A stretch of DNA of 64,000 nucleotides, taken from positions 102,924,028 to 102,988,027 of the forward strand of contig CM067370.1 in assembly GCA_034401795.1 (NCBI GenBank), written 5' to 3'. The position numbers and the translations under genes were made by a program. Shown here one piece after another: positions 54,313 through 64,000 of this stretch. The notes beneath the pieces were generated by a model that had not been told where the DNA came from, did no database searches, and was given only the letters and a program-made list of their open reading frames with translations. The DNA is from Chaetoderma sp. LZ-2023a (lineage: Eukaryota; Mollusca; Caudofoveata; Chaetodermatida; Chaetodermatidae). Every line of letters begins with the position of its first letter. Position 1 is the stretch's first letter.

Positions 54313-55204
54313 TGTACCCAAGCCTGATCACGGGTCGTGATGGACAGTTTGCTGGCTGTTAGTGTAAGCGTGGCCATGTACCGATAATTTGCGATGCAAA
54401 TTTGTCCAGAAGTAAGAATATGAATAGCGCCCACATGCTTGCTACATTTAAAGGAAATGTTTTTCCCAGCAAAAATGCCGACTATTATCTTCATGGATAG
54501 ATGTTTTTTGTTTAGGCATTCAAAGAAATATTATGCCATGGGAACTCTCATTATTAATTTGTTTGAATTTACATATGTCTCCCACAACTTCTGACAATAC
54601 TAACGCGGGACGTCTGCGGTACCTACGCGAACCTATAGGCTATCGGTACTTTTTTTAATTTCAAAGCCATATTTCAATACTGAAAGTAGGCCTATATAGC
54701 TTGCCAATCTTGTAAAGCCGTCACAAATGCCGAATGGTATAGACGTATGGCGATATATATTGAACTGGGATGAACGTCTGGTGGTAATCACTCCCATAGT
54801 GGGGGTTCTGGAAATTTTTGAAAATGAGATACTCTGAGAAGCCATCTCCTATGTTCCTAGTGATAAAAATAGCGTTCTTATTCGGCCTCCTATCTGTGTC
54901 TCTAATCAGTTTGCAAAACATCTACAATAGCGAAAGGGTCCAAGCATGTGTAGGCGGAGTTTGGATGGATGGGATGGTCTCGTTCCCTTGTGCATAGGCC
55001 TATGCGTATGTGGTTACAGACCACTTTAGACGTAGGAGCAAGCGAAATTATTTATCACACTGGCATGACCAAAATTTTAGACATTTAAAGGAAAACTGAA
55101 ATTAAAGTTCTCGTGTACTATTAGCTAGAGAAATATTTGCACCAGGCACTTTTTAATTACTGTGCGATTTAGCGAGCTTGCAATGCTCTGAATCCATAGT
55201 CGTC

Positions 55205-55310
55205 ATAGTCATCCGTCTGTCCGCCTGTACTTCTGTCTAGCTGTCCGTCCGTCAATCCGTCTGCCTGTCTGTCCGTTCATCCGTCCGTCCATTCGTTGAT
55301 CCATCCTTCA
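55205..55310. repeat. imperfect (CCGT/CTGT)n tetranucleotide repeat
   Basis: CCGTCTGTCCGCCTG.., GTCCGTCCGTCAATCCGTC and similar units. It precedes an unassigned + frame (55319-55708). Confidence 0.9.
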
Positions 55311-55739
55311 CAGCTTCTGTGATGCACACGTTGCATCACGAGAAACATAGCCTTCCAGTCAATTTGGGAACTGTGGAAGCGCGGAACAAGGATCTCTCTA
55401 GCTTTAAAAAACACTTGTATGATGAAATGTGTGCATCACATATGCTGTGTACCAATAACAGCTGGCAATTGCAGTTCTTGATGAACTTGATGCAAACACC
55501 ACAAACACTTTCGGATTGTCAACCAGCAACGCTGACCAGAAAGCATAATCTCCAATGGGGCAATATGCACCATGTGCGATATATGTCCATTGTCAGTCAA
55601 AGATGGTCGTTAGTCTGGTGGCCAAACTCAATTTTGGTCCTGAACCAAGACTTTTGTGGTGCATATTTGCTGTCAAGAGATTCTGAAATGGAGAGGGATA
55701 TAGATTGAAATTTCAGCGAATGCCACTCTGTCGGCATTG

Positions 55740-56420
55740 AGGAATTTCGGAAATCCAAGATGGCCGCCAGGATTGCAACTGATTCCTTGTGAATACTGAA
55801 TAAACCCAGATATAGCAGCATAGATGTCGAACATTTTAATCATATAAGTTTTGACATATTTCAATCAATACAACCAAAAGTTTTGACATATTTGTTCTTT
55901 AGGTCAAGGAAGTCACTATGCCTTTATGGTGATTGGGTTTTTCCATATGTGGACACCCAAGATGGCCACCAAGATGGCCACCAATCAGCCATAAATACCA
56001 GAAAACATAGGCCTATATATCAGCATAAATATCGAAGAGTTCAATCAAATAATTCTTGAACTATATGTTCATGAGGTCAAGGAACTCACTCGTTATAGGT
56101 TTATTTTGAGTGGGTGCTTCCATATATTGGAATCCAAGGTCGCCAACAAGATAGCCGCCTATCACCCTAAATACCTAAAAGACAGATATATCAGCATAAA
56201 AATCGAATATTTCAATCAAATAAGTTTTTAACTGTGTGCGTCAGGTCAAGGAGGTCACTCGCTAAATATGTTTCTTATGATTGGATGCTTATATGTATGG
56301 GAATGCAAGATGGCGATGAGCAAAGATATTAGAAGGCATATATCAGCATGATTAGTGGCTGGTTCAATTAAACACGTTTTAACCAAAAGCTTATGTTCAT
56401 CTGGTCAAGTAACCAACGCT
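55740..56420. repeat. tandem array, ~150-205-bp units, with DR3-like half-site pairs
   Basis: The landmark CAGCATAAAT-like recurs at 55816, 56021, 56192 and 56344. Units share AAGATGGCCGCCA-like, TATATCAGCATAAA, TTCAATCAAATAA and AGGTCAAGGAxxTCACT. Divergence is larger than in the 43.4-kb array. Confidence 0.8.
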
Positions 56421-56427
56421 TTATAAT

Positions 56428-56770
56428 TCACCTTTCCAGAGTATCCATCCATCGTCTGACCTCGTATGACGTCATAATCAGTTCAGCGCGACGTCACAAT
56501 CATTACGTCACAAAGGGTTCCATATAGACCGTCATAATATCTCAGAGTCTGACACGTTGTACAAAGTGTGTCTTTGTAATTCTTTGCTATTTAAGGCAGC
56601 AACAGCATCCAGTCAAATTGGTTTCAAAATATTCAACAACTTACATGTGTAGTTTTTTGGAAATTGATCGTCAGGGTGTTCAGAGATCGATCGATCCCAA
56701 CACGCGCGAGGTGTGGGTGGTGCTTAGCTAGAGATGGGCGGGGCATAGCTAAAACCGGAAATGTTCATTG
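56428..56770 (+). repeat. CRE-rich dispersed element, copy 2 (right MITE arm only)
   Basis: Collinear with 3340-3750. It keeps TGACGTCA at 56467 and a variant GACGTCACAATCATTACGTC. The MITE is reduced to its right arm (56597-56646), unlike copy 1, so the left arm was deleted here. Confidence 0.85.
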
Positions 56771-57054
56771 TATGATGTTTAGCTGCTTCCAAATTCAAGA
56801 TGGTCACTGGTCTTAATGCTGGTTACTGATATCGAGATTGAAAACAAATACATTTGCTGCAGAACTAGAATATTGTAGAAAGTAGTATTTGTCAAGTAAA
56901 ATTTGGTCGACAATTCACTGAACATATCACCATTTAGTTGAACCATATCACCATTTAGTTAAATGCATAAATGAAAAAAAATACATAGGATGGATGATAT
57001 GGCTGATAAAATTTATGATGTCATGGTTGCCACAAAATGTACAATGTCTTATTC

Positions 57055-57245
57055 AGGTGCCCAGAATCATATTCAACATCGTCATCATTTTCTCCATATT
57101 CTTCATCCTTGCCACTCTAATCATCGGTAACAACATCGCCGTCTGCCAGATTGTCATTTGGTTTAGATAACCTCAGCTTATCAGCATTTACAAAACACCG
57201 AGTAAGCAAGATAGGCAGACGCACATCCTCATCTGAGGGACAAAC
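57055..57245 (-). pseudogene. acidic coding remnant, unassigned
   Basis: The minus frame reads CPSDEDVRLPILLTRCFVNA, then ADKLRLSKPNDNLADGDVV, then a stop, then KDEEYGENDDDVEYDSG. This looks like a protein C-terminus and has one internal stop. No family is recognised. Low-complexity acidic tails are easy to over-read. Confidence 0.25.
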
Positions 57246-57437
57246 ATGGCGGATCACTACTAAACGTGAATTGAATTATTGTCAGTATCTCGGTGATACA
57301 ACCTGAACATCCTGTCGCTGAGCAGCCGCAATTAGTAAATTCGTCCATGTCACTCAAATTTCACTAGATCTATATTTGGAGGTTCATCATCGAAAGCAGT
57401 ACTTCATGCGCTTGCTTGTGTCGTGGTCGATCCACCT

Positions 57438-57645
57438 GTCTATGGTAGCAACGGCGCCCAGTCAAATTAGTTTCAAAATATTCAACATAACGTGTATTAA
57501 ATAGTAAAGCCATACACTACGTACAACTTGACGGACTATTCAGCGTTAACGACGGGCATTTCACGTCATTCATGACGTAATTGATTATGACGTCAGCCTA
57601 CATGTGACGTAGTTGATTATGACATCATATGATTGACTGGGAAAC
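57438..57645. repeat. half MITE followed by CRE-rich segment
   Basis: A right arm (GGCGCCCAGTCAAATTAGTT to ATTCAACATA, 57448-57486) and a segment with ATGACGTAATTGATTATGAC and TGACGTCA (57588-57595), then GATTGACTGGGAAACTGGATT, shared with 39300-39340. Confidence 0.7.
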
Positions 57646-58559
57646 TGGATTCATCAATTGTTGGTCAGGTTTATGATTTGGCAGTAGACGCCTACAGATT
57701 GTACCGTATATTTGACAGTGTCTCACCAATATCACACTTCTGTTCATCAATGGCAGGCAGAGAGGTGATGTTGTTTCCCAAGTGGCACCAGACTACTATA
57801 TTTGGCCATGTTGTTGCGAATGCGACCAAATACGCCTGGACAGAAAGCCTTGAGATTGGATGTACTCCGAGTCAACACCGTCGTCCTATCCCACGGTCTC
57901 GCCCTGCCGCTACGCTCTCGAACGGCGAAGCGATGCGAGTGGGCGTATGTTAGTACGATGAGTCCACGCATACACCATCAGATGAAAATATTATCACACA
58001 AATTTTGATATTAACTAAAATTCCCGGCTTCGTCTCTATTTACATAATATATTATATAAGACGCTTGAAAATAATTGTATAATATACTCTTACTATCTAC
58101 TATTCTGTGAGAAATGTCCTCATATACCTTATAAAGAGGTATGTGTGTAAATTCATTCATTCATTCATTCATTCATTCGTTTAATTCATTCAAGCGAATA
58201 ACTTTACGACGTCGGAAATAATGAACAATTTGACGTATTTTAATATACACGTTATCTATAATGGTCAATTTGTCAAATAGGCCTGCTTGTACAATGTTTC
58301 TCTTCTAAGTATTGTTATATAAATAAATCTACAAATACTCAATATGATTTTTGTTGCAATGTACCGTAACGGTTTTTGCTGTACAATTACTGCATAATAA
58401 CTTTATACACACCTGTCACCGCAACCCATATTAATTATTATTTTTGGGGTTTTTTTCTGAAAATTCACACGAACGTAAGAGTTTCTCAATTTAAAGAAGT
58501 GTTATATGTACAAAACAATCTTGTTGGAAAGAACTCAGAAAATCTTTAATATCTAGAAA
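57646..58559. other. no gene seen
   Basis: A 106-codon + frame (57633-57953) is not recognised. An (ATTC)n tract lies at 58151-58188. The rest is A/T-rich. Confidence 0.4.
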
Positions 58560-59770
58560 GTTCGCTGGCTTCAGACAAAATACCAGAGCCAGAAATTAAC
58601 AACAGATTTCTGATTTGTGGGTGAATCTACCAGCCACTGACTGACCAACTTCACTGACAAAACATACAATGACCTATTTGAGAGTACAAAATGCCGGAAA
58701 CAAATAAACAAATAAATATGCTCTGCATCTACCCAAATAAACAAATCAATCAAAGGTTTTTGATTTGTTGGTGAATATAACAGCCATTGACTGACTCACT
58801 TCACAGACAAAACCCTACAATTACCCAAATAAACAAATAAATTCAGAATTTCAGTGATTTATAATTTGGCAATGATTCTAGGAAATGTACAAGGAGCTAT
58901 CTGAAAATGCATGAGCAGGAAACAAACAAACAAATGTGCCCTACCCAAATAAACAAATCAATAAGAGATTTCTGATTTGTCAGTAATTCTACCAGCCACT
59001 GACAGACCAACTTCACAGACAATCTCTTACATTTTATTTAGCACTGACTCTATCAGCCACAGACCGACCGACTTCACTGACAAAACATACTATGACCTAT
59101 TTGAAAACAGATACGCCAGAAACAAACAAACAAATGTATTCTACATCTAGCCAAATAAACAAAACAATCAGAGATTTTTTATTTATCGGTAATCCTTTCA
59201 GCCACTGACCAACCGACTGCACAGACAAAACCATACACATATAAGAAAACTAAACAGATACTGCTGTCGATGAGTCTACTAGACACTAACTGACCGACTT
59301 CACTGACAAAAGAGAAGGTGAGATATTTGATTTGGCTGGGATTATATCAGGCACTGACCGACTAACTTCACCGACAAATTCTATCAGCTATGGACCAACC
59401 AAACTTACTGATAAAACCCTACATCTGCACAACTAAACAAATAAACAAATAAAATCAGAATTTTATAGATTTCCGATTTGGAAGTGATTCTATCTGATTT
59501 GTCGCCACTGACCGAACGACTTCACTGACGAAATTTACAGTGGGCTATTTGTAAATAAATAAGCAGGAAACAAACAAATATACTCTACATCTACCCAAAT
59601 AAACAAACCAATCAGAGATTTATGATTTGTCGGTAATTCTACCAGCCACTGACCAACCGACTTCACAGAGAAAACCCTACATCTACCCAAATTTCTGATT
59701 TGTCGATGACTCTATGAGCCACTGACTGACTGACTTCACTGACAAAATGTAGGATGAACTATTTGAAAAC
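58560..59770. repeat. diffuse satellite array, forward orientation of the 62-bp family
   Basis: Units share CAGCCACTGACxGACxGACTT, CACTGACAAAAC and TTTCTGATTTGTCGGTGATTC, mixed with AAACAAACAAA and CCCAAATAAACAAA. The core spacing alternates between about 150 bp and 60 bp. It is the reverse complement of the family at 62460-64000. Confidence 0.8.
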
Positions 59771-60092
59771 CCATAAGCAGGAAACAAACAAACAATCAAA
59801 TGTCCTCTATACCTACCTGAACAAAACCACAACAACAACTAAACTGCAGGAGTATCGTTGACAACAAATGATTGGCAATGCAGGCATTCTGAAAGTTATG
59901 AATCCGGTTCTAGATATTTAAAGGAGGATAATTATGTAGTGAGAAATTTCCAGAACGCAGACGAAAGCAGGCATATATCTTGCACATGATACTGTTAATG
60001 TGCACCATATTTCAGGTTAATACATTGCGACAGATTGGTGGAGCCTAAATCATAGGATCACAATCAAATATGTGGTGGTATACTGAACTCTC

Positions 60093-60093
<1 letters not shown>

Positions 60094-60131
<38 letters not shown>

Positions 60132-60132
60132 T
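60094..60132. repeat. (ATC)n microsatellite
   Basis: About 13 triplets. Confidence 0.95.
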
Positions 60133-60934
60133 AGGACGTATCAGGCCTGTATGGGCGTTTGTCAGTCAAAATACTTTATTTTATAACTATTTGTCACGGT
60201 TTCCGGTGAAGGAAATATTTAGTGACTCAATGGGTATGTAAATATATGATGGATACATATATTTGTACATCATCAAATGAAGTGAACAACTGAACTAACT
60301 TTAAGAGGACCAGTTTATTACGGTAAGCAGACTATCATTAGATCCGCAAATTTGTAGGGATTTATGCTCGGTTTTAATAATAATCGCGTTTATATGGCAT
60401 TCGGTTTAGGAACATGTAATAACGGTATTAACAAGAATAAATATTGACAACTACAGATTATTTATTAACATTTCTATATCAAAGGATATGCTAAATACAG
60501 TATAAACCATCACAAGACTGATAGTTCAAAAGCATACCAATGTAAAAAAGCATAATCTACTAAAAAGGTGACATACCTGTACATATAACTAACACATTTT
60601 TGCATATATATTGTAATCAATGAAAACACGTTGTCCACTAGATTTGAGTATGCCAACTTAACTACATGTCTCTCCCTAAACCCTTTGTCCACTAGATTTG
60701 GTAATAAATTTTCGGACAAAGAGGCTATTTAACTCTGGAATGACTGACTTGATAACTCAATCATTCCAGTAGTAAATTAACATTCTTCTCTTGGCCTTCA
60801 TATGGACATTCATTTAATGAACGAAAACATATTTTCTTGATCAACCATGATTGCTTAAAGATTAACCAGTTACTGGTCAAGATTTGTAAAGAAAGTCATA
60901 ACTTGCTTCGTGAATGGCCATTAGCAGACCAAGA
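60133..60934. other. no gene seen
   Basis: A/T-rich. A small inverted repeat, TGGAATGA..TCATTCCA, lies at 60736-60768 next to a fragment of the second hairpin family. Confidence 0.4.
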
Positions 60935-61270
60935 TAATCTGATTTGTCTGTGATTCTGCCAGCCACTGACCGACTGACTTCACAGACAAAACTACGTCTT
61001 ATCTACATCTTATTTAGCAGTGAACACGATTAATAGCAGATTGAGTCATTCTTATAAGGATCGTTGGTCTTCCCCGTCATCTCCATCTCAAATAAGCAAA
61101 TAAATTCAGAGATTTCTGATTTGTCAGTGATTCTATCAGCCACAGACTGACCGAGTTTAACAGAAAAAAACTACGCCTTATCTACATCGTATTTAGCAGT
61201 GAACACGATTAATATACAGATAGCAGATTGAGTCATTCTTATAAGGATCGTTGTTCTTCCCCGTCAATGA
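60935..61270. repeat. ~182-bp tandem duplication
   Basis: CTTATCTACATCTTATTTAG, AGTGAACACGATTAATA and TTCTTATAAGGATCGTTG occur at about 60995-61079 and 61177-61268, each preceded by a unit of the 62-bp satellite family. Confidence 0.85.
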
Positions 61271-62459
61271 TTTACATGTAGGAAGTCGTAAATTATGGGT
61301 GAATAACATACTTCAACACTAACATGCAGCTTTTTTCGTATGGCCTATCTAGATTAACAAAATGCTGCAGAAATGATTGTTTGCCGTGTTTTCAGAATCA
61401 GCATATATCATTTTCTTTCTGAGAGTTGAAAAATACAAAAATTAGCTAATAGCTAAGAGCATTCTAATGCGACTGATTGGCATTATGAAGTATACTCTCC
61501 TACGGTCAGATAAGCCATATTGGTACGAAAAAAGCCACAAGTTAAATAATAGCACGTTATTAGTGTCCATTTTAGTGATTTTACAGAAGGGAGACACGAT
61601 TAGTAGGGTATCTAGGACGATTTGAACAATGGAGTAATTTGTTAAGGGGTTTTGGGGGGGGGGGGGTGTGTGTGGAGGAGGACACGATTAGTATAGAGGA
61701 CGGTTTTAACAATGGATTATTGTGGGTCTTTCATGGCTTGGATTCTGAAATGTAATCGAGTATGATCTGATCCGACTTTCATATTTAACATGCAGCTTTT
61801 TCCGTGTGGCGTATTATATAATTTGACCAAAATGCATGTCAAAAGACGATTAGTATATAGACTGAAATCTGTGCAAATAAGTTATAACGTCGATATATTA
61901 ATATAGGTATAAACTTAATTAACAATAACAACCTTTAAATATATTAATAATTTTATTTGTAGTGCAAAATTAACAAGAAAAGTAGATTTCAATAGTGCGA
62001 GTGCATTCTTCCCGTACGATAATGCACCTGTGCATGTTTTAGAGGAATTCGCGTTAATGAACTAGGGTTGAAGGAGTGTGCTTACAGATGGAAGAAGGGA
62101 TGATCAAATAAATTAGCATGTTTTGGGTAGGCGAGTCTTATCAGGCATAGGCCTATCATCACAAAGCATTAAACTATGCCTACTGTGTAGTGCACATGGG
62201 ACAATCTAGCTGAGCTACCGGCCTCGCGAGGTTTTCGCATCATCCTGTAGCTCTTGGGCATCTCGCCGCACACGATGAGAAATGTGCTTAGATAGTTTCA
62301 ACTTCGCAATTAAAGATGTCGGTAGCACACGACCATGGTTTTGTCCACCATTTTGAATATTTAATTAAGTAGAGTAAACAAACACACACGTATCAGCTCC
62401 TCATCAAATATTGTTTGAGCTCCGGTTTGCACATCTCAAAACATAAATGACTCTATCCT
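61271..62459. other. no gene seen
   Basis: Two related segments with ACACGATTAGTA (about 61595-61640 and 61680-61720) flank a G-run at 61650-61666. Nothing coding recognised. Confidence 0.4.
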
Positions 62460-64000
62460 TATTCTTACACAAGCCAGCAATATCCAATTTGTCTGTAATG
62501 TCGGTCAGTCAGTGACTGGTAGAATCACCACCAAATCAGTAATATATAACTTGTCTGTAAAGTCGGTCGGTCAGTGCCTGATAGAATCACCGCCAAGCCA
62601 GCAATATCCATTTTGTCTGTAAAGTCAGCTGGTCAGTGCCTTATAGAATCATCACCAAGCCAGCAATATCCGATTTGTCTATAATGTCGATCGGTCAGTG
62701 CCTGATAGAATCAGTGCCTGATAGAATCACCACCAAACCAGCAATATCCGATTTGTCTGTAAAGTCAGTCGGTCAGTGCCTGATAGAATCACCACCAAAC
62801 CAACAATATCTGATTTGTCTGTAATGCCAGTCGGTTAGTTCTTGATAGAATAACCACCAAACCAACAATATCCGATTTGTCTATTAAAGTCAGTCGGTCA
62901 GTCCCGGAGAGTTTCACCTCCAAAAAAGCAATTCCTGATCTGTCTGTAAAGTCGGTCGGTCAGTGCCTGATAGATTCATCACCAAACAAACAATATCTGA
63001 TTTGGCTGTAACGTCGGTCGGTCAGTGCCTGATAGAATCATCGCCAAACCAGCTATAGCTAATTTGTCTGTAAAGTCGGTCGGTCGCCAAGCCAGCAAAA
63101 TCCAATTTGTCTGTAAAGTTAGTCTGTCAGTGCCTGATAGAATCATCACCAAGCCAACAATATCCAACTTGTCTCTAATGTCGGTTGGTCAGTGACTGGT
63201 CGAATCACCGCCAAACCAGAAATATCCGATTTGTCTATAATGTTGGTCAGTCAGTGCCTGATAAAATCAGTGCCTGATAGAATCACCACCAAACCAGCAA
63301 TAGCCAATTTATCTGTAAAGTCGGTCGGTTAATGCCTGATAGAACCACCGCCAAACCAACAATATTCGATTTGTCTGTAAAGTCAGTCGGTCAGTGCCTG
63401 ATAGAACCACCGCCAAACCAACAATATCCGATTTGTCTGTAACGTCGGTTGGTCAGTGCCTGATAGAACCACCGCCAAACCAACAATATCCGATTTGTCT
63501 GTAAAGTCAGTCGGTCAGTGCCTGATAGAATCACCACCAAACCAACAATATCTGATTTGTCTGTAATGCCAGTCGTTTAGTTCCTGATAGAATAACCACC
63601 AAACCAACAATATCCGATTTGTCTATTAAAGTCAGTCGGTCAGTCCCGGAGAGTTTCACCTACAAAAAAGCAATTCCTGATCTGTCTGTAAAGTCGGTCG
63701 GTCAGTGCCTGATAGATTCATCACCAAACACACAATATCTGATTTGGCTGTAAGGTCGGTCGGTCAGTGCCTGATAGAATCACCGCCAAACCAGCAATAG
63801 CTAATTTGTCTGTAAAGTCGGTCGGTCGCCAAGCCAGCAAAATCCAATTTGTCTGTAAAGTTAGTCTGTCAGTGCCTGATAGAATCATCACCAAGCCAAC
63901 AATATCCAACTTGTCTCTAATGTCGGTTGGTCAGTGACTGGTCGAATCACCGCCACACCAGAAATATCCGATTTGTCTATAATGTTGGTCAGTCAGTGCC
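62460..64000. repeat. 62-bp satellite with ~742-bp higher-order repeat
   Basis: The unit is CAGTGCCTGATAGAATCACC, then ACCAAACCAGCAATATCC, then GATTTGTCTGTAAAGTCGGTCGGT (62 bp; for example TCAGTGCC at 62571 and 62633, then TCAGTG at 62695). Variant units (TCCCGGAGAGTTTCACC, GCCAAGCCAGCAAAATCC) recur in the same order 742 bp apart: CAAAAAAGCAATTCC at 62921 and 63663. The array continues past the right edge. The minus frames at 62979 and 63721 are the same repeat. Confidence 0.95.

Noticed and set aside
55319..55708. 129-codon + frame as a gene
   Set aside because: No recognisable domain. It lies between a tetranucleotide repeat and a tandem array and has a composition typical of chance frames.
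57633..57953. 106-codon + frame as a gene
   Set aside because: No domain recognised, and it overlaps the tail of a dispersed repeat.
62979..63909. Two almost identical 62-codon minus frames as duplicated genes
   Set aside because: They are the same segment of the 742-bp higher-order satellite repeat.

Overview
The window is non-coding, repeat-dominated animal DNA. Spliced introns with GT..AG ends, short open frames, abundant microsatellites, palindromic MITEs and several classes of decayed transposons point to a marine invertebrate. Frequent TAGGCCTA-type words and the repeat types recall echinoderm, hemichordate or mollusc genomes, but nothing fixes the species. I found no host protein-coding gene, tRNA, rRNA or CRISPR array that I can defend. 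Almost every recognisable coding stretch belongs to a mobile element.

Layout. 1-3 kb: two LINE fragments (an RT C-terminus on + and an endonuclease domain on -, the latter starting with a decayed 2A-like motif), then a ~150-bp tandem array. 3.3-7.4 kb: a CRE-rich dispersed element (TGACGTCA), palindromic MITEs, a 151-bp duplication with a G20 tract, and a 1.8-kb minisatellite of ~55 copies of a 33-bp unit. 8-10 kb: an (AT)n tract and a Gypsy integrase scrap. 11.2-15 kb: repeat 'A', a long non-coding repeat whose relative 'B' lies at 30.8-33.4 kb. 15-17.5 kb (-): a decayed member of a large multicopy invertebrate protein family of unknown function. 21.4-28 kb (-): a nearly full-length but frameshifted Ty3/Gypsy element (gag, protease, RT, RNase H, integrase, GPY/F) without recognisable LTRs. 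28.8-30.3 kb (-), 33.4-34.2 kb (+) and 40-41 kb (-): three further LINE RT fragments. 41.1-42.4 kb (+): the C-terminal part of a Tigger/pogo-like transposase with a Cys-rich tail. 43.4-44.5 kb: a 150-bp tandem array in which each copy carries a DR2-like pair of nuclear-receptor half-sites. 49.06-53.09 kb: a complete PIF/Harbinger transposon with terminal inverted repeats and two spliced genes. 54-58 kb: an octamer-motif simple repeat, a DR3-bearing tandem array and more CRE-type elements. 58.5-64 kb: a 62-bp satellite family present in two opposite orientations, with a ~742-bp higher-order repeat that runs off the right edge.

Most interesting: the Harbinger element at 49061-53088. Its transposase gene (-) and its MADF/BESS helper gene (+) are interlocked. 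The last exon of each lies inside the second intron of the other, and the two splice acceptors face each other across 35 bp. Both reading frames carry only a few lesions (two frameshifts and one stop in the transposase, one stop in the helper), so the structure can be read directly. The other theme is tandem arrays whose period is near 150 bp and whose units contain CRE or nuclear-receptor half-sites. Transcription-factor roles for these are inference only.
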